Assembly (NCBI GenBank): GCA_937889795.1
Contig: CALBZH010000116.1
Span: forward strand, 1-7,349
Direction of reading: 5' to 3'
Length of the DNA stretch: 7,349 nucleotides
Source: an uncultured Syntrophobacteraceae bacterium
GTDB taxonomy: Bacteria; Desulfobacterota; Syntrophobacteria; Syntrophobacterales; Syntrophobacteraceae
Of the stretch, positions 1-6,812 are shown in pieces. A program made the translations under genes and the position numbers. The notes beneath the pieces are model-generated. The model made no database searches, was not told where the DNA came from, and saw only the letters and a list, made by a program, of their open reading frames with translations. The first letter of the stretch is position 1, and the number at the start of each line of letters is the position of its first letter.

Positions 1-45
1 CCACCGAGATCTACACTCTTTCCCTACACGACGCTCTTCCGATCT
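1..45 (+). other. Illumina P5/TruSeq adapter remnant (artefact)
   Basis: The first 45 bases are identical to the 3' portion of the standard Illumina P5/TruSeq universal adapter; only its first 13 bases are missing. It ends in the characteristic GCTCTTCCGATCT, and genomic sequence begins at base 46. It is a library artefact left at the contig end and has no biological function. Its reverse complement contains no stop in the frame of the adjoining MCP gene, so it silently lengthens that reading frame. Confidence 0.98.
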
Positions 46-1452
46 GTTGGCCTGAGACTGAGCCGATTTGGCAATTTCCTGGATGCCCTCGGTCATCGAG
101 GTGATGGATACCGTCGTTTCGTCGTAAGCGCGCTGGCTTTCCAGTGCGTTGTGCTGGACCTCGGCAGCTGTCTGCCCCATGGTCTGAATCCGGCCAAGCA
201 CGTCCTGGGCACGTTTCGATTGCTCCGTTGCATTGGTCACGATCCTGGTCGAAATCCCCATAACCCGATCGACCGCGTTGGACACTTCCCGGTTCCCATC
301 GACAATAACACCGAAGGTCTGTCGCAGTTTGTTGAGCAGGGTATTGAACGCGAGCTCCATCTTCGAGATTTCGTCTTCCCCCTTGACCTCCAATTGACGC
401 GTGAAGTCAAGGTCCTCGGTGATCGCGACCATGGTGTTGGCGGTGCTCAGAATCGGTTTGGTGATGCTTCGCGTCAGCCAGAGAGCGCCAATGATAAGAA
501 TGGCAAGGAAGATGGCGGTGACGGCCAGGGCCTGTTTCAACTGCGTCGGGAGTGCCGCGTAGATTTCGTCGTGATCGGCACCGCAGGCCACCAGCCACTG
601 CCTGGAGAACTTGTCGAATCCTTCGAGCTTGAAGAACCCGACCGAGCGCATGACGTTCTTTTTGGTGACGGGGTTGTTGAACAGATAGGAAATGGTGCCG
701 CTCTGCTTCTGGGAAGAGAAGAACTGCGCAACCTCGCTCAGATTGAGATCGGAAAGCTTGGTACCGATGAGCTCTTTGTTGGGGTGACCAATAACGGTCA
801 TGTTGGCGGACTCGACCATGTACGTATAACCGGTCGTACCCACTGGAAATGCCGCGATGATGTTGTTCACAAAATCCCACTTCACATAGTTCACCATCAC
901 GCCACGCACTTCGTTCTGGACCACGACCGGAGTGGCAATGACCAGCGACCAGCCCTTGGTCTCCGGAACCAGTTGCTTCAGGAGAGCGTGGTTTGCGAAG
1001 TCGCCCACGAACGGTCTACCGGCGATCCCCTCCTTGAACCAGGGCTGATCCCCTTGCGCCTGACCGATCGCCTGAGGAAGATTCGAGGCGATGCAGTTTC
1101 CCGAGCGGTTCAGGAGCATCACAAGGTCGTAAGCGCCGTATGTCTTGACGACATTCTGAAAGAGCTGATTGGCGCCGGCCTGGCCACCGCCAATGTCCAC
1201 GGCTGTGATAACCGTGTCCATCCCCGCCAAACTGGCCACGTCGCTGACACGGTCGTTCATCGCGATGTCAACGGCTTTGGCAACGCGGCGGGCGTACCCG
1301 GTAAGCTGCATGTCGGCGTCTGCTTCGATCTGGTTCTTCATGGTCATGTAACTGATGAAGTTCAAAACCCCGATGGGGATCAACGTGATGACCAACAAAG
1401 CACCGAGCAGTTTGGTTTTAAGAGACTTGCCAAAAATTCGTTTCACGTTCAT
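46..1452 (-). CDS. Methyl-accepting chemotaxis protein with periplasmic double-Cache sensor (3' end missing)
   Basis: This is an inner-membrane chemoreceptor that would control a CheA kinase through CheW. The visible part is 469 residues. A short basic cytoplasmic start leads into TM1 (about 13-35). A periplasmic dCache-type region follows (about 40-300), with features such as WFKEGIAGRPFVGDF near 138 and GYTYMVESANMTVIGHPN near 208. TM2 lies at about 307-327, and a HAMP domain (about 328-380) begins with TRSITKPI and contains EDEISKMELAFN. The first helix of the signalling coiled coil then runs to the end. The conserved kinase-contacting tip and the returning helix are absent because the genomic sequence is replaced by adapter at base 46. 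The start at 1452 is supported by a near-perfect Shine-Dalgarno 8 bases upstream. The RxxWY-type amino-acid motif known from dCache_1 receptors is not obvious, so no ligand is assigned. An automatic call running to base 1 would carry a false 15-residue tail. Confidence 0.93.
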
Positions 1453-1460
1453 GGTGAGAA

Positions 1461-1468
1461 ACCTCCTT
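1461..1468 (-). promoter_or_regulatory. Shine-Dalgarno of the MCP gene
   Basis: The minus strand reads AAGGAGGT, an eight-base match to the 16S rRNA anti-Shine-Dalgarno, spaced 8 bases from the MCP ATG. It lies wholly in the 33-base gap after cheW. This is the strongest ribosome-binding site in the window and fixes the MCP start. Confidence 0.85.
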
Positions 1469-1485
1469 GTCCAACTATTCGTTAT

Positions 1486-2076
1486 CTAGGTTCGAGGGAT
1501 TTCGGTCTGGGCTTCCAAGACCCGTTTGCTTCCGCTTTCTTTTCCCGGCATGGAGATCATGCCCATCTCCAGGAAAGCTTTCTCCTCCGAAGGCTTCAAG
1601 ATGCGACCGAAGTCGAGCAGCATGATGAGCCGACCGGGTTGTTTGACGACCCCGCGCATGTACTCGGCGTTGATGCTGGAAACCACAAGATGCGGCGCCG
1701 GCTCGATCTGGCCCGCCGGGACTTTGGCGATCTCTGAAACCGAATCCACAATGAAGCCTGTCAGATGGTTGTAGAGCTCGACAATGAGGATTCGCGTTCG
1801 CTTGCCGCGATCCGGAGCATCCGAATCCCGAATCCTGAGCCGCTGGCGCAGATCGATGATGGGAATGATTCTTCCGCGAAGATTGATCATTCCTGAAATG
1901 AAATCCGGACTATTGGGAATCGGAGTGATGACCGGCAACCGGATGATCTCCTGGACCATCATGACGTCAACCCCGAATTCCTCTTCCCCGATTCTGAAGG
2001 TAACCAGTTGGATGATCTCTTCGGACTGCTCCTGCGTTGTCTGAGCAGTTCTCGAGATCAATGAAGGCAATCCCAT
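1486..2076 (-). CDS. cheW: Chemotaxis coupling protein CheW
   Basis: CheW is the cytoplasmic scaffold that links chemoreceptor tips to the CheA kinase. The 196-residue protein has a single CheW domain, about residues 20-165. It opens with IIQLVTFRIGEEEFGVDV, followed by the conserved SGMINLRGRIIPIIDLR, where the NLRG motif is the family hallmark. The second half carries ILIVELYNHLTGFIVDSVSE and ends with IMLLDFGRIL. Tails of about 20 residues at the N-terminus and 30 at the C-terminus make it longer than the roughly 167 residues of the enterobacterial protein. The start has a strong Shine-Dalgarno. The gene lies directly upstream of the MCP, its expected partner, and downstream of a CheB-like gene. 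No cheA is in the window. The family assignment is secure. Confidence 0.96.
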   Translation of the reverse strand: MGLPSLISRTAQTTQEQSEEIIQLVTFRIGEEEFGVDVMMVQEIIRLPVITPIPNSPDFISGMINLRGRIIPIIDLRQRLRIRDSDAPDRGKRTRILIVELYNHLTGFIVDSVSEIAKVPAGQIEPAPHLVVSSINAEYMRGVVKQPGRLIMLLDFGRILKPSEEKAFLEMGMISMPGKESGSKRVLEAQTEIPRT

Positions 2077-2081
2077 TGCAT

Positions 2082-2088
2082 TCCTCCC
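2082..2088 (-). promoter_or_regulatory. cheW: Shine-Dalgarno of cheW
   Basis: The minus strand reads GGGAGGA, 5 bases before the cheW ATG. It is preceded by an A/T-rich stretch (GATTAATTA), which should leave the ribosome site unpaired. Confidence 0.8.
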
Positions 2089-2108
2089 TAATTAATCGGT
2101 GCAAATCC

Positions 2109-2128
2109 ATGCCCGCTCAGGCGAGCAT
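2109..2128 (-). other. Intergenic hairpin between the cheB-like gene and cheW
   Basis: In the transcript the bases form an 8-bp stem (AUGCUCGC pairing with GCGGGCAU, one G-U pair) around a CUGA tetraloop. It sits in the only long gene-free gap of the operon (2077-2176), about 20 bases upstream of the cheW Shine-Dalgarno. No run of U follows, so it is not a standard intrinsic terminator. It could be a transcript-stabilising or processing element, or have no function. The rest of the gap shows no convincing promoter. Confidence 0.4.
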
Positions 2129-2176
2129 TCCACTACCGCAAACCATTGTCTTAACCGCGTGGCAGCCCTCTCAGCC

Positions 2177-4198
2177 TCACACCGCGTGCTGCAATCCTTG
2201 TTGGGGGAAGAGGCCGCCCAGCAACGATACCGCTTCATTGACCGACCGAAGCTCGGAGGCCAGCTTCTGTCCGAGGACCTTTCCCGGCAGCTCCGGATTC
2301 AAGCAGATTTCAGGACTCAGAACGTAGGCTGCACCTTGGGCTTGACTCACGATTTTCATCCCTTCGACTCCGTCCTCCCCAGTCCCTGAGACCAGCAACG
2401 CCAGCAATCCGTCTCTCAGGCTGTCCGCGGCACTCGTCAGGCAAGCGTCGATGGGACGATGGAGATCTGAGCCGGCCGCGTTTTCGGCGACCCGCACGTT
2501 CGCTCCCTCTCGGGAAACCTTGCAGCAAAGCTCGTTCGAGTACAGGTGGATGACGCCGGGTTTGAGGGTTTGCTCCGGTCGCAGAAGCACGATTTCAACT
2601 TCGCTATCCTCCTGCAAATTCGGCAGAAGTGCTTCAATGACTTTAGAAGGAAATGCTAGGCATGCGAGAATCGGTGGCAAAGCCCATCCCGCCGACAAGG
2701 CACTGGTTAACTTGAGGAATAACGGAAAACCTCCTGACCCGCAGATCAAGGTTATCAGCTCGTACGTTCTCAACCCGCGGCTGCCCCCTTCCAGCGAGGC
2801 TCCCTTTCGAGACGAGACCGCCTGTTTCGATTTGGTGCGCCGGATGACCCTGGCGGCCTCCATTCGGACGTCACACGCCAGAAGGACACGCTCACGGATT
2901 TGTTTTGCCTGCTCCGTCATGCCCCCCCCGTTGCCTTTAGCAGCTGGCTTCGCAAGGACATCCACCGCTCCGTATTTGAACGATTGGTAGGTTAACGGTG
3001 ACGTTTGGCCTGTGAAGGCGCTTAGAACAACAACCGGGATGGGCTGTCGGACCATGATGTGCTTGAGCGCGGTCAACCCGTCCATGACCGGCATTTGAAT
3101 GTCCATTGTGACGACGTCGGGCTTAAGCTGCTCGACCATGCGCAGCGCTTCGACGCCATTTTCCGCGTTCCCGACGATGTCAAAGCGAGGGTCCGCCGAA
3201 AAGATGGAATGGAGCGCTCGACGCATGAGCGGAGAGTCGTCCACAACCAGGAGGCGCCGAGGGGGCGCTGGTGGTTCATAGGCCGTTACCCGAATGTCTT
3301 CCATGGATAGCCATTTGGCGAGAGCGATGAAAGTCCGAGGACGAGAAAGGGGGGAGGCTTCTACGAGCTGACCGATCGCGAATTCTCCGGTGATGAGTGA
3401 ATAGAGCTGCTTCAAGGACGCGTAGAACGGGACGCCCCCATCATCCAGCGCCGCCTCCGACTCGGTTCTCTCCACCGCCTGACCAATGTCTGTCACGAAG
3501 CTAAAAAGCAAATTGGCTTCCTGTATGAGCTTCAGTCCCTCTTCGATCAGCGCGGGAATGGGGAGGATCGCATCACCAACCGCCACATCGACACCTGGAT
3601 CCCAGTGATACGAGCCTTGCGGCCACGACAGGAATTCATGGCAGACCTCGGCACCTGACAGATTTCTGAGCCTCCCGTCGACCAAACTGCCGCCTCGAAA
3701 GCGCAGATGACCTTCACTGCCATCGGACGAGAAGATGGACAGAAGTCCGGAGGCCTTGCGAAGCGCCAGCGAATTGAGGAGCTCCAAAGCGCTGTGTGCT
3801 GAGAGGGAATCCGATTCCCTGATGAGCGTCCGCTCATGCTGCCACCTGGTCACGGATTCGAGCCATTTGCAGAAGGCGCTGGTGTCGAAGGATGGCTGGA
3901 AGGAGTCGATCGCAAGTCGCGGCCAGAGACACCGGCGCTCGAAATCGGCGGCGTCGCCCATAATCCAGCACGGCACCAGATAAGTGTGCGGGTGCGTTCG
4001 CCACCTCAAGAGACAGTGCACCAGATCATCTCCACTGGAAAAGTTGCCGCACGCAACCACGACATCAACGGTAGGAAGGTCAGCGGGACTCGACATGGTA
4101 TCCGGAGCCGTGATTACGCTCACGTCATCCCATTCGCTCGGGAGAGCGCGCAGTCTTTCGACATATTCGTTGTGCGGGTCAAAAAGCAAAATGTTCAT
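2177..4198 (-). CDS. Multidomain CheB-like regulator: DUF4388/PATAN domain, receiver domain, degenerate methylesterase
   Basis: This cytoplasmic protein has 673 residues, nearly twice a standard CheB (about 350). Residues 1-120 start like a receiver (MNILLFDPHNEYVERL) but lack its acidic pocket. Residues about 135-235 resemble DUF4388/PATAN (SALELLNSLALRKASGLLSI, then LRFRGGSLVDGRLRNLSG and a WPQGSYHWDPG segment). Residues about 314-420 are an intact receiver: D320/D321, phospho-acceptor D366 in TMDIQMP, S393, and K417 in LAKP. Residues about 479-645 align with the CheB methylesterase. There the GASTGG nucleophile motif reads ICGSGG (Gly487 in place of catalytic Ser), QHMP reads LAFP (Ala515 in place of His), and only the Asp of the GxGxDG motif survives (D609 in SGTGEDGVEGM). 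Esterase activity is therefore doubtful, and a phosphorylation-controlled scaffold or regulator is more likely. ATG 4198 is chosen over GTG 4204 because GGGAG lies 5 bases before the ATG. The gene follows the transporter binding protein by 25 bases. Confidence 0.85.
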   Translation of the reverse strand: MNILLFDPHNEYVERLRALPSEWDDVSVITAPDTMSSPADLPTVDVVVACGNFSSGDDLVHCLLRWRTHPHTYLVPCWIMGDAADFERRCLWPRLAIDSFQPSFDTSAFCKWLESVTRWQHERTLIRESDSLSAHSALELLNSLALRKASGLLSIFSSDGSEGHLRFRGGSLVDGRLRNLSGAEVCHEFLSWPQGSYHWDPGVDVAVGDAILPIPALIEEGLKLIQEANLLFSFVTDIGQAVERTESEAALDDGGVPFYASLKQLYSLITGEFAIGQLVEASPLSRPRTFIALAKWLSMEDIRVTAYEPPAPPRRLLVVDDSPLMRRALHSIFSADPRFDIVGNAENGVEALRMVEQLKPDVVTMDIQMPVMDGLTALKHIMVRQPIPVVVLSAFTGQTSPLTYQSFKYGAVDVLAKPAAKGNGGGMTEQAKQIRERVLLACDVRMEAARVIRRTKSKQAVSSRKGASLEGGSRGLRTYELITLICGSGGFPLFLKLTSALSAGWALPPILACLAFPSKVIEALLPNLQEDSEVEIVLLRPEQTLKPGVIHLYSNELCCKVSREGANVRVAENAAGSDLHRPIDACLTSAADSLRDGLLALLVSGTGEDGVEGMKIVSQAQGAAYVLSPEICLNPELPGKVLGQKLASELRSVNEAVSLLGGLFPQQGLQHAV

Positions 4199-4203
4199 AA
4201 ACA

Positions 4204-4208
4204 CTCCC
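4204..4208 (-). promoter_or_regulatory. Shine-Dalgarno of the CheB-like gene
   Basis: The minus strand reads GGGAG, 5 bases before ATG 4198. The upstream in-frame GTG at 4204 abuts this motif and would have no usable spacing, so this site decides the start in favour of the ATG. Confidence 0.65.
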
Positions 4209-4223
4209 GAGTAGGGTGGTTGG

Positions 4224-5255
4224 TCAGTTCTTCAAGATATCTTCGATGGTGTTCACGGCTGTGACGCTGACTGACTGGGCAAAGCGGTCCTCAACCAGTC
4301 CGGGGACGTCCACAGGACCGGTGAGCAGCCCTGAATGACGCATTTCCTGCACAATCTCTTCCAGTTCGCGGACGTCGGGTCGGTACAGATCGAATCGAAA
4401 TCGCCCCGGTGGAGAGCTAAAGACGTAGCGGACGAAATCCTCATCCTGCCCCCAGTAACTGGAGACCATGCGCACAGCTTCATCCAGATGGGCTTCCGCC
4501 CAAAGACCCGCTTTCACGGCAGCTGCAACCAGCTGATTTACAATCTGCGGCTTCGAATCAATCAATTCCTGCCGAACGATCATGAGGTTACAGATAAACC
4601 CCGGCCAGAGCTGCTCAACGTCCGCAACCCGCTTCGCTGTTCCATCGCGCAATGCCTTGCTCGCAAACGGCTCCCCCACAAAGAACCCGTCGATGCCTCC
4701 CGTCCGTATCGCCGCCGGCATATCCGGCGGAGGGATCTCCACGATGCGGATCGCATCTTCGCCGAGGCCTTGTTGCCGAACGTAGCGCTTCAAGGCCAGC
4801 ATGTGGCCGGAGTAGCGTATGGGCACCGCGATGGTCTTGCCCACAAGCCCGGACAGATCGCTGGTCGGCAGATTCTTGTCGCCCACAAGCGTGCTCTCAT
4901 GCCGATTCCCAATGTAGACAACCTTCAGAGGCACGCCTTGCTGATGCATGACGACCGCCAAGGGAGCGATGATGAACGCCACTTGGAGATGACCGGACCG
5001 AAACGCTTCGGCCATTTCTGCAAACGAGGCGAACTTGATTGCCTGAAATTGGATGTCTTGGCTCTTGGAAGCCAGGTCGACCAATGGAGCCGCCAAGTTG
5101 GTGACGACAGGCATGTAGCCCATGGCGATCCTCTGGCTCGACTTCCGCTCTGCGTTCAAATGGGCGTGAAGGACGCTGATCAGCACCAGCCACGTGAGAG
5201 CAAGAGCCGCAGCCCGAAATGCCGTACGCGATCCCTGAAATTGGTTGAACCTCAT
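4224..5255 (-). CDS. NitT/TauT-family ABC transporter substrate-binding protein (NrtA/SsuA/TauA-like)
   Basis: This is the periplasmic ligand-binding component of an importer for nitrate-, sulfonate- or taurine-like compounds. The 343-residue protein has a basic n-region and a hydrophobic segment at about 16-29 (ALALTWLVLISVL). A possible cleavage site follows at HLNA-ER, and there is no lipobox Cys. The mature part has the NMT1/THI5-like fold signatures: IAMGYMPVVTNLAAPLVDLA near 43, SGHLQVAFIIAPLAVVM near 87, a GLVGKTIAVP segment near 136, and PPPDMPAAIRTGGIDGFFVGEPFASKA near 175. The last closely resembles the NrtA/CmpA-type GxIDGFxVGEP motif. The exact substrate cannot be told. The ATG at 5255 overlaps the ATPase stop as ATGA, which points to translational coupling. 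The frame stays open upstream to 5360, but that stretch lies inside the ATPase gene and would bury the signal peptide. It follows the permease and ATPase rather than preceding them. Confidence 0.9.
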   Translation of the reverse strand: MRFNQFQGSRTAFRAAALALTWLVLISVLHAHLNAERKSSQRIAMGYMPVVTNLAAPLVDLASKSQDIQFQAIKFASFAEMAEAFRSGHLQVAFIIAPLAVVMHQQGVPLKVVYIGNRHESTLVGDKNLPTSDLSGLVGKTIAVPIRYSGHMLALKRYVRQQGLGEDAIRIVEIPPPDMPAAIRTGGIDGFFVGEPFASKALRDGTAKRVADVEQLWPGFICNLMIVRQELIDSKPQIVNQLVAAAVKAGLWAEAHLDEAVRMVSSYWGQDEDFVRYVFSSPPGRFRFDLYRPDVRELEEIVQEMRHSGLLTGPVDVPGLVEDRFAQSVSVTAVNTIEDILKN

Positions 5256-6082
5256 AAGGCTGAGTGCACTCCCAAATGATGATAGATCTGCGTACGCATT
5301 TCGCTCAATGTCGGACAGACTGCCGTTCGAGGATGCGGAACATCGATCTGCCGGCAGCACTTGATGCGAGCGGGCGATTCGCTCAAGATCACCAAACGAT
5401 TGCTCATTTGGAGCGATTCGTCGATGTCGTGAGTCACAAACAGGATGGTCGTGTCGGGAAGCATGGCATGGAGATTGAGCATCTCCTCACGCATGTGAAG
5501 GCGCGTGAGGTAATCAAGCCCGGAAAAGGGTTCATCCATCATCAGAATATCGGGCTGGGCCGCCAAGGCACGGGCAATTTCCGCTCGCTGGCGCATGCCG
5601 CCCGAAAGCATGTGGGGGTAGTGGCCTCCAGCACCCTCAAGAGCTACAAGCTCCAAATAATATTGAGCTTTCTCTCGCCGTTCCGATGCATTTCCGATGG
5701 ACCTCAGTGCGAGGTCGACGTTTTCGATGATCGTGAGCCACGGGAACAGTGCACCCTCTTGGAACACGAACACATGGTCGTTTTGCGGGCCGTTGACTTT
5801 CTGACCATCGATCAGGACAGCTCCTTCATCGGGTTTGATGAAACCGGCAATCACCTTGAGAAGCGTTGACTTGCCACAGCCCGAGTGCCCGAGGATGCAC
5901 ACGAACTCCCCGGCATCGATATCAAGCGTGATGTCCTGCAAGATAGCCGTGGAGGCACCGTCGAGAGCGTGCGCTTTCCCCGCCCCATTGGAGCCGTTCT
6001 TTCGAGACCATGGCCACGCCCGATTTCGCCCGTTCTTGTATCTGACCGTCACGTGATCGACGCAGATCTTATTTCTGTTCAA
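5252..6082 (-). CDS. NitT/TauT-family ABC transporter ATP-binding protein (TauB/SsuB/NrtD-like)
   Basis: This cytoplasmic nucleotide-binding subunit would drive import by ATP hydrolysis. The 276-residue protein has the full motif set: Walker A GHSGCGKST (65-73), Q-loop Q108 in VFQEGALFPWL, signature LSGGM (159-163), Walker B ILMMDEP (179-185), D-loop SGLD (187-190) and switch His218 in FVTHDIDES. These match the TauB/SsuB/NrtD group. Between the first strand (VTVRY) and the usual L-x-DI-x-L segment there is an extra basic, Gly/Asn-rich stretch of about 25-30 residues (16-45), absent from typical members. The start codon is TTG, overlapping the permease stop by 14 bases. GAGG lies 7 bases before it, which supports the choice; the next option is GTG at codon 11, which would cut into the first strand. 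It ends in a 4-base ATGA overlap with the binding-protein gene. Confidence 0.92.
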   Translation of the reverse strand: MNRNKICVDHVTVRYKNGRNRAWPWSRKNGSNGAGKAHALDGASTAILQDITLDIDAGEFVCILGHSGCGKSTLLKVIAGFIKPDEGAVLIDGQKVNGPQNDHVFVFQEGALFPWLTIIENVDLALRSIGNASERREKAQYYLELVALEGAGGHYPHMLSGGMRQRAEIARALAAQPDILMMDEPFSGLDYLTRLHMREEMLNLHAMLPDTTILFVTHDIDESLQMSNRLVILSESPARIKCCRQIDVPHPRTAVCPTLSEMRTQIYHHLGVHSAL

Positions 6083-6764
6083 GCTTCCACCTCACCGACT
6101 CGAGATGTTCCAGTCGGGTCATGGCCAGATCCAGGAGGAGACCAATGATGCCGATCGTCACCATCGCCACGACCACGTAGTCCATCCGAAGCGCATTGCG
6201 AGCGTCTATGATGAGATACCCGAGCCCGCTCTTCACAGCGATCATTTCCGCCGCGACAACCACCAGCCAGGAGATCCCTAGAGCCACCCGCAGCGCCAAG
6301 AGAATGTTTGGCATGGTGGCGGGCAGAATGACCAGTCTCAGGCTTTCCCAGACGCCAAACTGCAAATTCGCTGCAACCTGGAAGTACATCGGGTGAATCC
6401 CGGAGGCAGCCTTGACCGTTGGAACGAGAATCGGAAAAAAGCTCGCAAAAAAGATAATGAATATCGCCGACTTCTCGCCGATGCCAAACCACAGCATCGC
6501 GAAAGGCACCCAGGCTAGAGGGGAAATAGGCCTCAGGAATTGAATGATCGGATTCACCCAATGGTAGACCACAGGCCTTCGACCTAGAGCCAATCCAACC
6601 GGAATAGCCAGGAGCGCGGCCAGGTAGAACCCCACCGTCACTCGGAACAGACTGGCAATCGTTGAGCGCAAGAGCGTCCCGTTCGACGCGAGCTCCCAAA
6701 AAGCCCTGCCAATCTGTTCCAGCCCAGGCAATTGTTCAAAAGACTGCCAAAAGGATGCGAGCAT
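6069..6764 (-). CDS. NitT/TauT-family ABC transporter permease (SsuC/TauC/NrtB-like)
   Basis: This inner-membrane channel subunit presumably works as a homodimer with the downstream ATPase. From ATG 6764 the protein has 231 residues. After ASFWQSFEQLPGLEQI come the BPD_transp_1 helices: LFRVTVGFYLAALLAIPVGLALG, the LRPISPLAWVPFAMLWFGIG block, and IFIIFFASFFPILVPTV. The ATPase-contacting EAA-type loop (FQVAANLQFG through ILPATMP) follows, then LLALRVALGISWLVVVAAEMI and the conserved SGLGYLI. The usual first N-terminal helix (about 25-30 residues in SsuC) is missing. The frame is closed by the stop of the upstream gene at 6813, so it cannot be restored by a longer start. AGGGG 7 bases upstream favours ATG 6764. 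A GTG at 6788 would add eight residues but lacks a well-spaced ribosome site. Confidence 0.9.
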   Translation of the reverse strand: MLASFWQSFEQLPGLEQIGRAFWELASNGTLLRSTIASLFRVTVGFYLAALLAIPVGLALGRRPVVYHWVNPIIQFLRPISPLAWVPFAMLWFGIGEKSAIFIIFFASFFPILVPTVKAASGIHPMYFQVAANLQFGVWESLRLVILPATMPNILLALRVALGISWLVVVAAEMIAVKSGLGYLIIDARNALRMDYVVVAMVTIGIIGLLLDLAMTRLEHLESVRWKLEQK

Positions 6765-6812
6765 CAACCAACCCCTGCATGCGTCCACAGAAACGCCGCT
6801 ATCGACCTCGCC

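Noticed and set aside
151..1737. Long plus-strand open frame of 528 codons antisense to the MCP and cheW genes
   Set aside because: It spans two well-recognised minus-strand genes and the gap between them. Its translation is rich in His, Arg, Asp and Gly without any domain pattern, as expected of an antisense frame in G+C-rich coding DNA.
2085..2115. Possible flagellar sigma-28 -10 element (CACCGATTAA) ahead of cheW
   Set aside because: It partly resembles GCCGATAA, but no TAAA-like -35 element sits about 15 bases upstream, and the transcript would begin within the Shine-Dalgarno region.
2109..2128. Intrinsic transcription terminator after the CheB-like gene
   Set aside because: The stem is followed by UGGAUUUGC rather than a run of U, so termination is not supported.
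2177..2770. Frameshift as the cause of the abnormal CheB catalytic motifs
   Set aside because: The frame before, between and after the altered motifs continues to align with the family (LKPG, HRPID, GTGEDG), so paired frameshifts are not needed; the changes look like true substitutions.
4335..5279. Plus-strand open frame of 314 codons antisense to the NrtA-like gene
   Set aside because: It is fully covered by the binding-protein gene, which has clear family motifs and a signal peptide; the antisense product resembles nothing recognisable.
5256..5360. Longer N-terminus for the NrtA-like protein starting at 5360
   Set aside because: The extra 35 residues lie within the ATPase gene, would place a non-hydrophobic leader before the signal peptide, and ignore the ATGA overlap at 5252-5255.
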